A DNA stretch of 64,000 bases from Geminicoccus roseus DSM 18922 (GCF_000427665.1 NZ_KE386572.1:4712373-4776372); one strand, 5' to 3'. Shown: positions 38,932-48,271, numbered from the stretch's first letter. Numbers and translations are program-made. The notes: generated by a model from the letters alone, not told the origin.

Positions 38932-39276
38932 ATGGCGACGATCGTGACGTTGAAGAAGCGTCCCGACTTCCTCAGGGTCGCCAAGGGGCGGCGCTGGCAT
39001 GGCCCCGGCATGGTGGTCCAGTTCGCGCCGCGCCTGGCTGAAGACGGGCACACAGGGGTCGGCTATACGGCGAGCCGCAAGGTAGGTGGCGCCGTTGTCC
39101 GCAACCGCGCCAAGCGGCGTCTGCGTGCCCTGGTTCGGGAACTGGTGCCGCAGGCGCAGGCCGGCGGCATGGACCTGGTTCTGATCGCCCGTCCCCAGAC
39201 CGCGATCTTCCCCTTCGATGACCTGCGCGCGGACCTGTCCACCGCCCTCGCCAAGGTCGAGGAGAAGCGGAAATGA
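38932..39276 (+). CDS. rnpA: Ribonuclease P protein component
   Basis: 114-residue basic protein that assists the RNase P RNA in 5' tRNA maturation. The RNR signature appears as KVGGAVVRNRAKRRLRALVRE; the N-terminal TLKKRPDFLRV is also typical. ATG at 38932; an in-frame ATG further up lies close behind rpmH and adds non-conserved residues. Overlaps yidD by four bases. Confidence 0.95.
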   Translation: MATIVTLKKRPDFLRVAKGRRWHGPGMVVQFAPRLAEDGHTGVGYTASRKVGGAVVRNRAKRRLRALVRELVPQAQAGGMDLVLIARPQTAIFPFDDLRADLSTALAKVEEKRK

Positions 39277-39533
39277 GGGTTGGGCGCATTGTCACGGCGC
39301 TCCTGTTCGGCGCTTGGCGTTTGATCGCCTCGCCTCTACTAGGACCCGCCTGCCGTTTCGAGCCGACCTGCTCGCGCTACATGCAGCAGGCCATTGACAC
39401 GCACGGACCGCTCCACGGCCTAGGCCTGGGCGTTGTCCGTCTTTGCCGCTGCCATCCCTGGGGTGGCTTCGGCTTCGACCCTGTCCCGCCGCGGCGGCAG
39501 CGCCCGGTCTGTACGACCGGGCAGCAAGTCTGA
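39273..39533 (+). CDS. yidD: Membrane protein insertion efficiency factor YidD
   Basis: 86-residue YidD with the conserved CRFEPTCSRYMQQAIDTHG and CRCHPWGGFGFDPVP segments containing the family's invariant Cys residues, and an N-terminal amphipathic helix. It helps YidC-dependent insertion. ATG overlaps the rnpA stop; yidC begins 21 bp downstream. Confidence 0.95.
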   Translation: MRVGRIVTALLFGAWRLIASPLLGPACRFEPTCSRYMQQAIDTHGPLHGLGLGVVRLCRCHPWGGFGFDPVPPRRQRPVCTTGQQV

Positions 39534-39554
39534 TCGCCTGGAGATCGAGCTCAT

Positions 39555-41282
39555 ATGGGCGACCAGCGTAATCTCATCGTGGCCATCGTCTTCTCGGTCG
39601 CGATCATCCTGGGCTTTCAGTATTTCTACGAGCTCCCGCGCCTGAAGCAGGCGCAGGAGCAGCAGCGGACCGCCCAGAGCGTTGAGGAGCTTGCGGCGAA
39701 CCAGCCGGCGGCCCAGGGGACCGGGCCGAACGCCGTTCCCGGTGCCGCGCCTGCCGGCCAGCCGCCGGTCGAGGACGCGCCGCGGGTGCGCATCGACAAT
39801 GGCCGCCTGCACGGCTCGCTGTCCCTGAAGGGCGGGCGGATCGACGAGGTCGAGCTCGCGAACTACCACGAGACTGTCGACCCGAGCTCGCCGGAGATCG
39901 AGCTCCTGAACCCGACACGGGGGGACGGTGCCTATTTCGCGGAGTTCGGCTGGGTCGCCGACGAGGCCACACCGGCCGCGGTCCCGGGCGCCGATACCCT
40001 CTGGCAGGCGGACGGCGAGCGGATCGGCAACGGCTCGCCGGTCACGATGACCTGGCAGAACGGCCAGGGGCTGACCTTCCGCAAGACCCTGTCGCTCGAC
40101 GACAACTACATGTTCGAGCTGGAGCGCAGCGTCACCAACGACACCGACCAGCCGGTGACGCTCCATCCCTACGGCCTGCTCGGCCGCTGGGGCACGCCGC
40201 CCACGCTCGGTTACTACATTCTCCACGAGGGCCCGATCGGCGTGTTCCAGGAACGCCTGGAAGAGCCGAACTACAGCGACGTGGTCGAAGAGACCCAGGA
40301 ATACACCTCGACGGGTGGCTGGCTGGGCTACACCGACAAGTACTGGCTGGCGTCGCTGGTGCCGCCGCAGGATCGCGAGATGAACGCGACCTTCCGGCAC
40401 ACCACGGACAACAACCTCGACAAGTACCAGACGGATTACCTGGGTGCGCCCGTGACGGTGGCGCCGGGGCAGACGGTCGACCTGACCGAGCATCTGTTCG
40501 TCGGGGCGAAGGAGGTCAACCTTCTGGACCAGTACAGCGAGGATCTGAATATCCCGCTGTTCGACCGCGCGGTCGACTTCGGCTGGTTCTACTTCCTCAC
40601 CAAGCCGTTCTTCCACATCCTGAACTGGCTCTATCACGCCACCGGCAACTACGGCATCGCGATCCTGGGCCTGACGCTGCTGGTCAAGATCGTCCTCTTC
40701 CCGCTGGCCAACAAGTCCTACAAGTCGATGAGCGCCATGAAGGCGCTGCAGCCGGAAATGGAGAAGCTGCGCGAACGCTATTCCGACGACCGGACGAAGA
40801 TGCAGACCGAGCTGATGGCGCTCTACAAGCGCGAGAAGGTCAACCCGGTCTCCGGCTGCCTGCCGATCCTCGTCCAGATCCCGGTGTTCTTCGCGCTCTA
40901 CAAGGTGCTGTTCGTCTCGATCGAGATGCGCCACGCCCCGTTCTTCGGATGGATCCAGGATCTCTCGGCGCCCGATCCGACCTCGATCTTCAACCTGTTC
41001 GGCCTGATCCCCTGGGATCCGCCGGCCTTCCTGATGATCGGCATCTGGCCGCTGATCATGGGTGCCACCATGTTCATCCAGCAGCGCCTGAACCCGCAGC
41101 CGCCCGATCCGCTGCAGGCCAAGCTCATGATGTACCTGCCGCTGATCTTCATCTTCATGTTCGCGACCTTCCCGGCAGGCCTGGTCATCTACTGGGCATG
41201 GAACAACACCCTGTCCGTGCTGCAGCAGTGGTACATCATGAAGCGGCACGGCAAGCCTGTGCCGGCGCCGGCCAAGACGTGA
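39555..41282 (+). CDS. yidC: Membrane protein insertase YidC
   Basis: 575-residue insertase of the Gram-negative type: an N-terminal transmembrane anchor (IVAIVFSVAIILGFQYFY), a large periplasmic beta-sandwich domain (residues 70-350), and the five-helix core with GIAILGLTLLVKIVLFPLANKSYKS. The hydrophilic-groove region follows (QTELMALYKREKVNPVSGCLP). It inserts respiratory and ATP synthase subunits alone or with SecYEG. Stop overlaps engB (GTGA). Confidence 0.97.
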   Translation: MGDQRNLIVAIVFSVAIILGFQYFYELPRLKQAQEQQRTAQSVEELAANQPAAQGTGPNAVPGAAPAGQPPVEDAPRVRIDNGRLHGSLSLKGGRIDEVELANYHETVDPSSPEIELLNPTRGDGAYFAEFGWVADEATPAAVPGADTLWQADGERIGNGSPVTMTWQNGQGLTFRKTLSLDDNYMFELERSVTNDTDQPVTLHPYGLLGRWGTPPTLGYYILHEGPIGVFQERLEEPNYSDVVEETQEYTSTGGWLGYTDKYWLASLVPPQDREMNATFRHTTDNNLDKYQTDYLGAPVTVAPGQTVDLTEHLFVGAKEVNLLDQYSEDLNIPLFDRAVDFGWFYFLTKPFFHILNWLYHATGNYGIAILGLTLLVKIVLFPLANKSYKSMSAMKALQPEMEKLRERYSDDRTKMQTELMALYKREKVNPVSGCLPILVQIPVFFALYKVLFVSIEMRHAPFFGWIQDLSAPDPTSIFNLFGLIPWDPPAFLMIGIWPLIMGATMFIQQRLNPQPPDPLQAKLMMYLPLIFIFMFATFPAGLVIYWAWNNTLSVLQQWYIMKRHGKPVPAPAKT

Positions 41283-41944
41283 GCCAGACCACCATCCCTG
41301 AGGATGACGAAGCGGCCCGCCTGGAGGCGGGCCGTCTTCTGTTCGCGCAGCCAGTGACCTTCATGCGCGGCGTGGCGGAGCTCAGCCAGCTTCCGCCGGC
41401 CGAGCTGCCGGAGGTGGCGTTCGCCGGGCGCTCCAACGTGGGCAAGTCCAGCCTGATCAACGCCCTGGTCAACCGCAAGGACGTGGCCCGGGCGTCCAAC
41501 ACCCCGGGCCGCACCCAGGAACTGAACTTCTTCGACCTGGGCGGCCGGCTGGTCCTGGTCGACCTGCCCGGCTACGGCTATGCCGCGGCGCCGAAGTCGC
41601 GGGTGGACGCCTGGAAGAAGCTGGTGACCCGATTCCTGGCCGGGCGTGCGCCGCTGGCGCGGGTCTGCGTCCTGGTCGACAGCCGCCACGGGCTCAAGGA
41701 TGTCGACCTGGCGACGATGGACACGCTGGCCAAGGCGGCGGTGCCCTATCAGGTCGTACTGACCAAGGTCGACCAGATCCGCGGCGGGATGATCACCGAT
41801 CGCCTAGCCGAGGTCACCGATGCGCTGGCGCGCCGGATCGGCGCCCTGCCCGACCCGGTCCTGACCAGCGCCGAAAAGGGCACCGGCATTCCGGAATTGC
41901 GGGCACTGCTGGCCGCGCTCGCGGCGCCACGCGTCGACCGTTGA
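41279..41944 (+). CDS. engB: Ribosome biogenesis GTPase EngB/YsxC
   Basis: 221-residue TrmE-Era-EngA-EngB GTPase involved in late 50S assembly. G1 [10 protein letters not shown]2 NTPGRTQ, G3 [11 protein letters not shown] and G4 TKVDQ are all present. GTG start overlapping the yidC stop. A hairpin with T-run follows, before argB. Confidence 0.93.
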   Translation: MSQTTIPEDDEAARLEAGRLLFAQPVTFMRGVAELSQLPPAELPEVAFAGRSNVGKSSLINALVNRKDVARASNTPGRTQELNFFDLGGRLVLVDLPGYGYAAAPKSRVDAWKKLVTRFLAGRAPLARVCVLVDSRHGLKDVDLATMDTLAKAAVPYQVVLTKVDQIRGGMITDRLAEVTDALARRIGALPDPVLTSAEKGTGIPELRALLAALAAPRVDR

Positions 41945-41986
41945 CGGCGGGGCGCGGCCACGCCCTTTCGGAGCCGCCGCCTTTTC
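41945..41986 (+). terminator. Probable terminator after engB
   Basis: CGGCGG (41945-41950) pairs with CCGCCG (41974-41979), enclosing a second hairpin GGGCG/CGCCC (41950-41954, 41961-41965). TTTT follows at 41982-41985. The nested layout makes the exact folded form uncertain. Confidence 0.5.
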
Positions 41987-42080
41987 TCTGCCGCCGGATC
42001 AGGCTATCCGCCCCTGCATGTCCTGTGCGGCATTCTGGGTCGACGGTCGGGTGCCGTCCAAGCTGGGGAGAACGACGCCG

Positions 42081-42968
42081 ATGACGACCGACATCCACAA
42101 GGTCGCCGACACGCTGATCGAGGCGTTGCCCTATATGCGGCGCTATCAGGATGCCATCATGGTCATCAAGTACGGTGGCCATGCCATGGGTGACACTTCG
42201 GCCGCTCGCGACTTCGCCCGCGACGTGGTGCTCCTCAAGCAGGTCGGAATCAACCCGGTGGTCGTCCATGGCGGCGGCCCGCAGATCAAGTCCATGCTCG
42301 ACCGCCTGGCAATCCGCTCGGAGTTCGTGGACGGGCTGCGGGTGACCGACGCCGCCACGGTCGAGGTCGTCGAGATGGTCCTGGCCGGCAAGATCAACAA
42401 GGAGATCGTCAACGCGATCCAGGCAGCTGGCGGCCGCGGCGTCGGCCTGTCCGGCAAGGACGGCCGGCTGATCCAGGCCAAGAAGCTGACCCGGACCCGG
42501 CGCGACCCGGACAGCAACATCGAGCAGGTCCTGGACCTGGGCTTCGTCGGCGAGCCGGAGAAGGTCGACCGCACCCTGATCGACGTCTTCAACGGCACGG
42601 ATGTCATCCCGGTGATCGCGCCGATCGGCGTCGGCGCCGATGGCGAGACCTACAACATCAATGCCGATACCGCCGCCGGAGCCGTGGCCGGCGCGCTCGC
42701 CGCCCGCAAGCTGCTGATGCTCACCGATGTCCGGGGCGTGCTGGACGGCGACAAGCAGCTCATCCCTACCCTGTCCGCCGAGCATGCCCGCGGCCTGATC
42801 AAGGACGGGGTCATCTCCGGCGGCATGATCCCCAAGGTGGAGACCTGCCTGCAGGCGGTCGACCAGGGCGTGGAGGCTGCGGTGGTGCTGGACGGGCGCG
42901 TGCCGCACGCGATCCTGCTCGAGCTGTTCACCGAAGGCGGTTTCGGCACCCAGATCGTCCAGTCCTAG
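42081..42968 (+). CDS. argB: Acetylglutamate kinase
   Basis: 295-residue amino acid kinase catalysing the second step of arginine synthesis. Segments [56 protein letters not shown] and [12 protein letters not shown] cover the ATP and acetylglutamate sites. The N-terminal helix [18 protein letters not shown] is the extension typical of arginine-sensitive hexameric enzymes, so feedback inhibition is likely. ATG at 42081 with GGGGAG ten bases upstream. Confidence 0.96.
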   Translation: MTTDIHKVADTLIEALPYMRRYQDAIMVIKYGGHAMGDTSAARDFARDVVLLKQVGINPVVVHGGGPQIKSMLDRLAIRSEFVDGLRVTDAATVEVVEMVLAGKINKEIVNAIQAAGGRGVGLSGKDGRLIQAKKLTRTRRDPDSNIEQVLDLGFVGEPEKVDRTLIDVFNGTDVIPVIAPIGVGADGETYNINADTAAGAVAGALAARKLLMLTDVRGVLDGDKQLIPTLSAEHARGLIKDGVISGGMIPKVETCLQAVDQGVEAAVVLDGRVPHAILLELFTEGGFGTQIVQS

Positions 42969-42970
42969 GA

Positions 42971-42999
42971 CCGTCAACGCCCGGTCGCACCATCGTCAT
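42971..42999 (+). promoter_or_regulatory. Candidate degenerate Pho box upstream of plcP
   Basis: Three half-sites follow each other at exact 11-bp spacing: CCGTCAA (42971), CGGTCGC (42982), TCGTCAT (42993). The Pho-box half-site consensus is CTGTCAT with the same 11-bp period; matches are 5, 4 and 5 of 7. The centre half-site is poor. It lies 39-67 bp upstream of plcP. The claim rests on spacing plus the expected phosphate control of this operon. Confidence 0.4.
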
Positions 43000-43037
43000 C
43001 GGCAGCATCTAGCTTTCCTCCCGGCACCCACGCCGGG

Positions 43038-43856
43038 ATGGAAATGGCGTTGCCGACCACGATCCTCGATCCGCAGCTCTCCTGCACGGCCGCGCCGGAT
43101 GCCCCGGCCACCTGGGGCCGCGACGCGCTCATGGCGCTCTCGGCCAGCGGCCGGCTGGACAGCCTGATCGTCTCGGACCTGCATCTGGGACTGCGCGGAA
43201 GCCGCTCGACCGATCTCCTCAAGCTCCTGCAGAGCCTGCGCTTCGACCGGCTGATCCTGCTGGGCGACATCCTGCACGACTCCCGGCTGCGCCGGCTGTC
43301 CGGCGACGATTGGGCCCTGATCGCCGCGTTGCGGGCCCTGCGCCACCGCCCGGGCGGGCCGGAAGTTCTGCCGGTCTCCGGTAATCACGACCGGCCCTGC
43401 GGCGACTTGCTCGGCCGGCTGCTCGATCGCCCGGTTGCCGAATCGGTCAGCTGGAACCATGCCGGCCGGCGGTTCCTGGCGGTGCATGGCGACCTGTTCG
43501 ACCGCTTCGTCACCCGCCACCGCCGCACTGCCAGCGCCGTCTCTGCGGCGTTCAGCTTCTGCCAGCGCCGGATGTCCCGCCATGGGCGCTGGCCGCATGT
43601 CGCCGACCAGTTCCATGTGCGCATGACCGGCCTTGGCCGCCGCATGGCCGAGGCTGCCCTCGCCCACGCCCGCTTGAACGACGCCGACGTGATCTTCTGC
43701 GGGCATACCCACCAGCCCTACGCGCGCTCCCATGCCGGCGGCGGACCGTCGACACGCCCCCTCACCTACCTCAACACCGGAGCCTGGCTGGGCGTCCGCC
43801 CCAGCCTGGTCACCGTCGCCCGGGACGGTAGCGCCCGCCTTCACCAATTCGCCTGA
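43038..43856 (+). CDS. plcP: PlcP-type metallophosphoesterase (phospholipase C, lipid remodelling)
   Basis: 272-residue calcineurin-like phosphoesterase related to LpxH/COG2908. Metal motifs: SDLHLG, GDILHDS, GNHDRP, HGDLFD, GHTHQP. Sinorhizobium PlcP of this class cuts phosphatidylcholine to diacylglycerol, which BtaA/BtaB turn into betaine lipid. Here it directly precedes btaA (16 bp) and btaB, which is why I prefer PlcP over UDP-diacylglucosamine hydrolase. The N-terminal 35 residues are not conserved and ATG at 43044 is also possible. Confidence 0.78.
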   Translation: MEMALPTTILDPQLSCTAAPDAPATWGRDALMALSASGRLDSLIVSDLHLGLRGSRSTDLLKLLQSLRFDRLILLGDILHDSRLRRLSGDDWALIAALRALRHRPGGPEVLPVSGNHDRPCGDLLGRLLDRPVAESVSWNHAGRRFLAVHGDLFDRFVTRHRRTASAVSAAFSFCQRRMSRHGRWPHVADQFHVRMTGLGRRMAEAALAHARLNDADVIFCGHTHQPYARSHAGGGPSTRPLTYLNTGAWLGVRPSLVTVARDGSARLHQFA

Positions 43857-43872
43857 CGAAAGGAACGGCGCC

Positions 43873-45084
43873 ATGAGCAGCGCGTTGGTCAGAACCGCCG
43901 CCGAGGACCAGGGGCAGGGTGTCATCCGGACGGTGCTCGACCGGCTGTTCGTCCTGGCGTTCGACGACTTGGTCTACACCCAGATCTGGGAGGATCCCGA
44001 GATCGACCTGGAGGCGATGGAACTCCGCCCCGGGATGACGATCGCCAGCATCGCCTCGGCGGGCTGCAACCTGCTGGCCTATTTGAGCGCCGATCCGGCC
44101 CGGATCGTCGCGGTCGACCTGCTGGATGGCCACCTGGCCCTGCTGGAAATGAAGCGCGTCGGATTGAAGCGCCTGGAAACCGGCAAGCTCCGACGCTTCT
44201 TCGCCCATGCATCCAGCCCCGACAACTCGGCCGTGTATGCGCAGGAGCTGGCGCCGGAACTGAGCCCGGCGGCGCGCGCCTTCTGGGAGCATCGCAAGCG
44301 GCTGGGAGGACGCAGGATCGACCGGTTCGCTTCGGGCTTCTGGAAAGAGGGCCTGCTCGGCCGCTTCATCGGCATGACCCACCTGATCGCCCGGCTGCAC
44401 GGCCTGAATCCGCGGGAGCTGCTGGCCTGCCGGAACCTGGCGGAACAGCAGCGCTGGTTCGAGGAACGGGTCCGGCCGGTGCTGCGCTCGCCGGTGCTGC
44501 GCTTCCTCCTGAACCGGCCTGCCACGTTCTTCGGCCTGGGCATCCCGCCGGCGCAGTTCCAGGCGATGCAGGCCGAGGCGGGCTCGATGGTGCAGACCAT
44601 CGAGGAGCGCCTGGAACGTCTGGCCTGCATGGTCCCCCATGCCAGCAACCCCTTCGCCCGGCAGGCGTTCGGCCGAAGCTATGGCGAGGATGGGACGGCG
44701 CTGCCCATGTGGCTGGACAGCCGCTTCCTCCCTGCCATCCGGGACCGGGCGGACCGGATCGACGCCCGCCGGCAGGATCTCGCCGAGAGGCTGCGCGCCG
44801 AGCCCGCCTGCTCGATCGACCGCTTCGTGCTGCTGGACGCCATGGACTGGATGAGCGACCGCCGGCTGGTCGAGCTCTGGAGCCAGATCGAGCGTACCGC
44901 CAAGGCGGATGCCCGGGTGATCTTCCGTACCGCCGGCCCCACCAGCATCATCGAGGGACGGGTGCCGCGCTCGATCCTGGAGGCCTGGCGCTACGACCAG
45001 GAGCGCAGCCGCGACCTGTTCGCCCGCGACCGCTCCGCCATCTATGGCGGCTTCCACCTCTACGAGCGGAGGGCCGAGGCATGA
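43873..45084 (+). CDS. btaA: S-adenosylmethionine:diacylglycerol 3-amino-3-carboxypropyl transferase
   Basis: 403-residue DUF3419 protein. BtaA transfers the aminocarboxypropyl group of SAM to diacylglycerol, giving diacylglyceryl-homoserine. Visible hallmarks are LAFDDLVYTQIWEDPEIDLEAM, IASAGCNLLAYLSADPARIVAVDL, DRFASGFWKEGLLGRFIG, and the C-terminal RTAGPTSIIEG. ATG at 43873 with AAGGA upstream. The stop overlaps btaB by four bases (ATGA). Confidence 0.92.
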   Translation: MSSALVRTAAEDQGQGVIRTVLDRLFVLAFDDLVYTQIWEDPEIDLEAMELRPGMTIASIASAGCNLLAYLSADPARIVAVDLLDGHLALLEMKRVGLKRLETGKLRRFFAHASSPDNSAVYAQELAPELSPAARAFWEHRKRLGGRRIDRFASGFWKEGLLGRFIGMTHLIARLHGLNPRELLACRNLAEQQRWFEERVRPVLRSPVLRFLLNRPATFFGLGIPPAQFQAMQAEAGSMVQTIEERLERLACMVPHASNPFARQAFGRSYGEDGTALPMWLDSRFLPAIRDRADRIDARRQDLAERLRAEPACSIDRFVLLDAMDWMSDRRLVELWSQIERTAKADARVIFRTAGPTSIIEGRVPRSILEAWRYDQERSRDLFARDRSAIYGGFHLYERRAEA

Positions 45085-45743
45085 GCGCCACCCAGGCGAT
45101 CGACGTCGCCGTGCGCATGGACCGGATGTACCGGCACCAGCGCTACATCTACGACCTGTCCCGCAAGTACTATCTCCTGGGCCGTGACCGCCTGCTGACC
45201 TCGATCCCGGTCGAGCCTGGCCAGGCCCTGCTGGAGATCGGCTGCGGGACCGGCCGCAACCTGGTGGAGCTGGCCCGGCTTCATCCCGAACTGTCCCTCT
45301 ATGGCATCGACGCATCCCGGGCCATGATCGACAGCGCCCGGGCATCGGCGAGCCGTGCGGGCGTCCTCGGCCAGATCCGCCTGGGCTTTGGCATCGGCGA
45401 GCAGGTGGATGCCCGCGACCTCGGCCGCCCGAACGGCTTCGACCACGTGCTGTTCTCCTACGCGCTCAGCATGTTCGACGAACCGGTGCTGGCCCTCGAC
45501 CAGGCGATCGGGATGCTGGCGCCGGGAGGCTCCCTGCACGTGGTCGACTTTTCCGACCAGGGTGAACTCCCCGCATGGTTTCGCCGGGCCCTGGTCAGCT
45601 GGCTCGCCCGCTTCGGCGTCCACCACCGGCCCGAGGTCGCCCGGCATCTCGACGCGCTGGCCAGGGCCCAGAAGGGCGAGTTTCGCTTCCAGCCCGTGGC
45701 ACGGCGCTATGCCGAGATCCTGACGTTCCGGCCGGCTCACTGA
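45081..45743 (+). CDS. btaB: Diacylglyceryl-homoserine N-methyltransferase
   Basis: 220-residue class I SAM methyltransferase with motif I LLEIGCGTGRNLVELARLHP and DASRAMIDSARASA. In Rhodobacter, BtaB trimethylates diacylglyceryl-homoserine to DGTS. N-terminal MYRHQRYIYDLSRKYYLLGRD is typical of the BtaB branch. Translationally coupled to btaA. Together with PlcP this makes a phosphorus-free membrane lipid from phospholipid. Confidence 0.9.
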   Translation: MSATQAIDVAVRMDRMYRHQRYIYDLSRKYYLLGRDRLLTSIPVEPGQALLEIGCGTGRNLVELARLHPELSLYGIDASRAMIDSARASASRAGVLGQIRLGFGIGEQVDARDLGRPNGFDHVLFSYALSMFDEPVLALDQAIGMLAPGGSLHVVDFSDQGELPAWFRRALVSWLARFGVHHRPEVARHLDALARAQKGEFRFQPVARRYAEILTFRPAH

Positions 45744-45764
45744 CCGGCCGGAACCCGCCAGGAG

Positions 45765-46583
45765 CTAGCTGGCCGGCATCGGCAGGCCGAGCGACTGATG
45801 GATGTAGGCCCGCACCGCGGGCTGCAGGCCCAGCTTCTCGGCCAGCTGGTTCAGGTACGAGACCTCCTGGGGCGTATCGGCGGTGATCGCCAGGATCGAG
45901 GCGGCATAGACCTGGGCCGCGACCTCCAGGCCCGGCACCGCCGCCACCAGCACGTCGATGTCGAGCGGCTTGCCGAGTTCCCGGAGCACCCAGTCCCGCT
46001 CCTCGCCGTCGGCGCCTTCTTCCTTGAGCTTGCCGACGATAGCGTTCATCTCGGCCTCATCGATATGGCCATCCGCCTTGGCCGCCGAGATCATCGCCAT
46101 CAGGATCAAGCGCTGCGTCGCCTCCTCCGGAGCCGGCACCTCATCGGGCGTCACCGCCGGAACCGGCTGCTGGACGGCTGTAGGCGCGGCCTGGCCAGAT
46201 GGACCCGATTGCCCGGCGCTGCGCAGCGCGTTCATGGCGATCATGCCGATCACGCCGATGGCCGCGCCTCCTAGGCCGCTGCTGACCTTGCCGCCGCCGA
46301 GCAGCGAGCCGACTACGGCGCCCAGGCCGCCGGCGGCGAGCTTCGGGTTGTCGGCAGCAGCGGTTCTGGCCTGCCCCAGATACTGGCTGGCGAGTTCGCT
46401 GAGCCCGCCCAGGCCGCCTGCTCCTCCGGACCCGACGGTGGAACCACCACTGCCACCCAGGAGACCGCCGAGCAGGCTGCCCAGCCCCGGCTGGCTGTTC
46501 GCCGCCGCCTGCATCCGCGAGCCGGCGCCCCGAGCCATCCCCGACTTGAGCAGTTGCCCGATCAGATCACCCGTGTTCATCAT
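45765..46583 (-). CDS. DUF533 / TerB-like tellurite resistance family protein
   Basis: 272-residue protein. The N-terminal half is low-complexity and glycine-rich (LGSLLGGLLGGSGGST, then a hydrophobic GGAAIGVIGMIAMNAL segment). The C-terminal half (about 160-270) is a helical TerB-like domain with LILMAMISAAKADGHIDEAE. Family members are common and of unknown function. ATG ATG at 46583/46580 after GGAG; the first is used. It ends 21 bp from convergent btaB and is divergent from pgk. Confidence 0.82.
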   Translation of the reverse strand: MMNTGDLIGQLLKSGMARGAGSRMQAAANSQPGLGSLLGGLLGGSGGSTVGSGGAGGLGGLSELASQYLGQARTAAADNPKLAAGGLGAVVGSLLGGGKVSSGLGGAAIGVIGMIAMNALRSAGQSGPSGQAAPTAVQQPVPAVTPDEVPAPEEATQRLILMAMISAAKADGHIDEAEMNAIVGKLKEEGADGEERDWVLRELGKPLDIDVLVAAVPGLEVAAQVYAASILAITADTPQEVSYLNQLAEKLGLQPAVRAYIHQSLGLPMPAS

Positions 46584-46667
46584 GTCTCTCCGTAAGTTAC
46601 GCTGCCCAGGGTTCATGCGTGCGCCGGCCCGTGCTAGCTCCGCACCCCGAGCGCGGACGGAGGTTCC

Positions 46668-47864
46668 ATGGCCGACTTCAAGACGATCGACGAATTCGAC
46701 CCGAAAGGGAAGCGGGTGCTGGTCCGGGTCGATTTCAACGTGCCGATGCAGGACGGCGAGGTCACCGATTCGACAAGGATCGAGCGCGCCGCTGTGACGC
46801 TCAAGGAACTGATGGGCAAGGGCGCTCGGGTCATCGCCCTGTCCCACTTCGGCCGGCCCAAGGGCAAGGTCGAGCCGGCCATGTCCCTGGCGCCGATCGC
46901 CAAGGCCTTGGGCAAGGCTCTCGGCGGAACCGAGGTCGTGTTCGGCAAGGACTGCATCGGCCCGGAAGCCGAGACGGCGGTCTCCCAGGTGAAGAATGGC
47001 GGGATCGCCCTCCTGGAGAACCTGCGCTTCCATGCCGGCGAGGAAAAGAACCACGCCGAGTTTGCGGACTCCCTCGCCTCGCTGGGCGACATCTACGTCA
47101 ACGACGCGTTCTCCTCGTCCCACCGGTCCCATGCCTCGGTCACCGGCCTGGCCGAGCGTCTCCCTGCTTATGCCGGCCGGCTGATGGAAGCCGAGCTGAA
47201 GGCGCTGGGCGCGGCGGTGGGTGACGCGGATCGCCCGGTTGCGGCGCTGGTGGGTGGCGCCAAGGTGTCGACCAAGCTCGACGTGCTCGGACACCTGCTG
47301 GACAAGGTCGACGTGCTGATCATCGGCGGCGGCATGGCCAACACCTTCCTGCACGCCAAGGGCGTCGATATCGGCAAGTCCCTGTGCGAGAAGGACTTGG
47401 CCGACAACGCCCGGGCGATCATGGAGAAGGCCAAGGCCCGCAACGTCCGCATCCTGCTGCCGGAAGACGGAGTGGTCGCCACCCGGTTCGAGCCGAATGC
47501 GGAGAACCGGGTGGTCGCGGTGGACTCGGTCGGGCCCGAGGAGATGATCCTCGACATCGGGCCGAAGAGCGCCGAGACGGTTGAGAAAGCGCTGGCCGAC
47601 TGCAGGACCCTGCTCTGGAACGGTCCGATGGGCGCCTTCGAGGTGACGCCGTTCGATGCGGGCACCAACAAGGTAGCCCAGGCGGCCGCGCGCCTGACCC
47701 AGGACGGCAAGCTGCAGTCGGTGGCCGGCGGCGGCGACACCGTGGCGGCACTGGCCCATGCCGGCGTGCTCGAGCAGTTCTCCTACGTGTCGACCGCGGG
47801 CGGGGCCTTTCTCGAGTTCATCGAGGGCAAGGAACTGCCCGGCGTAGCGGCCCTTGCCCGCTGA
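46668..47864 (+). CDS. pgk: Phosphoglycerate kinase
   Basis: 398-residue glycolytic/gluconeogenic kinase. N-terminal VLVRVDFNVPMQDGEV, RVIALSHFGRP, LLENLRFHAGEEKN, VGGAKVSTKLDVL, and the nucleotide-loop VAGGGDTVAAL are complete. GGAGG lies five bases ahead of the ATG. It is followed by a small gene and a class I aldolase, forming a lower glycolysis cluster. Confidence 0.97.
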   Translation: MADFKTIDEFDPKGKRVLVRVDFNVPMQDGEVTDSTRIERAAVTLKELMGKGARVIALSHFGRPKGKVEPAMSLAPIAKALGKALGGTEVVFGKDCIGPEAETAVSQVKNGGIALLENLRFHAGEEKNHAEFADSLASLGDIYVNDAFSSSHRSHASVTGLAERLPAYAGRLMEAELKALGAAVGDADRPVAALVGGAKVSTKLDVLGHLLDKVDVLIIGGGMANTFLHAKGVDIGKSLCEKDLADNARAIMEKAKARNVRILLPEDGVVATRFEPNAENRVVAVDSVGPEEMILDIGPKSAETVEKALADCRTLLWNGPMGAFEVTPFDAGTNKVAQAAARLTQDGKLQSVAGGGDTVAALAHAGVLEQFSYVSTAGGAFLEFIEGKELPGVAALAR

Positions 47865-47908
47865 GCGGGCTGGCGGTCACGATCCATCACGGCCGCCATC
47901 TGGCGGCG

Positions 47909-48271
47909 GTGCCGGCGGTCGAGGCTGAGATCGGCCTCGACCTGCTCCCGGTGAGCCCGGCTGGAGCCGTGGTCTATGCGGGGCCGTCCTTCTTCCTGGA
48001 ACTTGAGCGGCTGCATGGCCGCTCCATCCTGATGGATTGCGGCGGACAGGCAGGTGATGTGCTGGCCTGCCTGCGGACTGGGCTCCGCGATCTTCTGTTT
48101 ACCGGCGCCATGGAGATGGCGGACCGCCTCGAGGTGATCGCCGTGCAGCAGCGTGCAGCCCTGCGCCGGTCCCTTGACCTGCCGTTGCTCGAGCTTGGTG
48201 TCGACGACGATCTGGGACATGCCTGCCGCATCCGTGGATATGCGGCACCGCGAGGCATCACGCCTGTTTGA
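47909..48271 (+). CDS. Uncharacterised protein between pgk and fba
   Basis: About 120 residues from GTG at 47909, or 136 if read from a CTG at 47861 that overlaps the pgk stop (CTGA). The extra residues LSGLAVTIHHGRHLAA continue smoothly into the protein. Segments such as VVYAGPSFFLELERLHG, ILMDCGGQAGDVLACLRTGLRDLLFTG and EVIAVQQRAALRR look like a folded alpha/beta protein; I recognise no family. The first ATG is far inside. It is placed to be co-transcribed with pgk. Confidence 0.65.
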   Translation: MPAVEAEIGLDLLPVSPAGAVVYAGPSFFLELERLHGRSILMDCGGQAGDVLACLRTGLRDLLFTGAMEMADRLEVIAVQQRAALRRSLDLPLLELGVDDDLGHACRIRGYAAPRGITPV

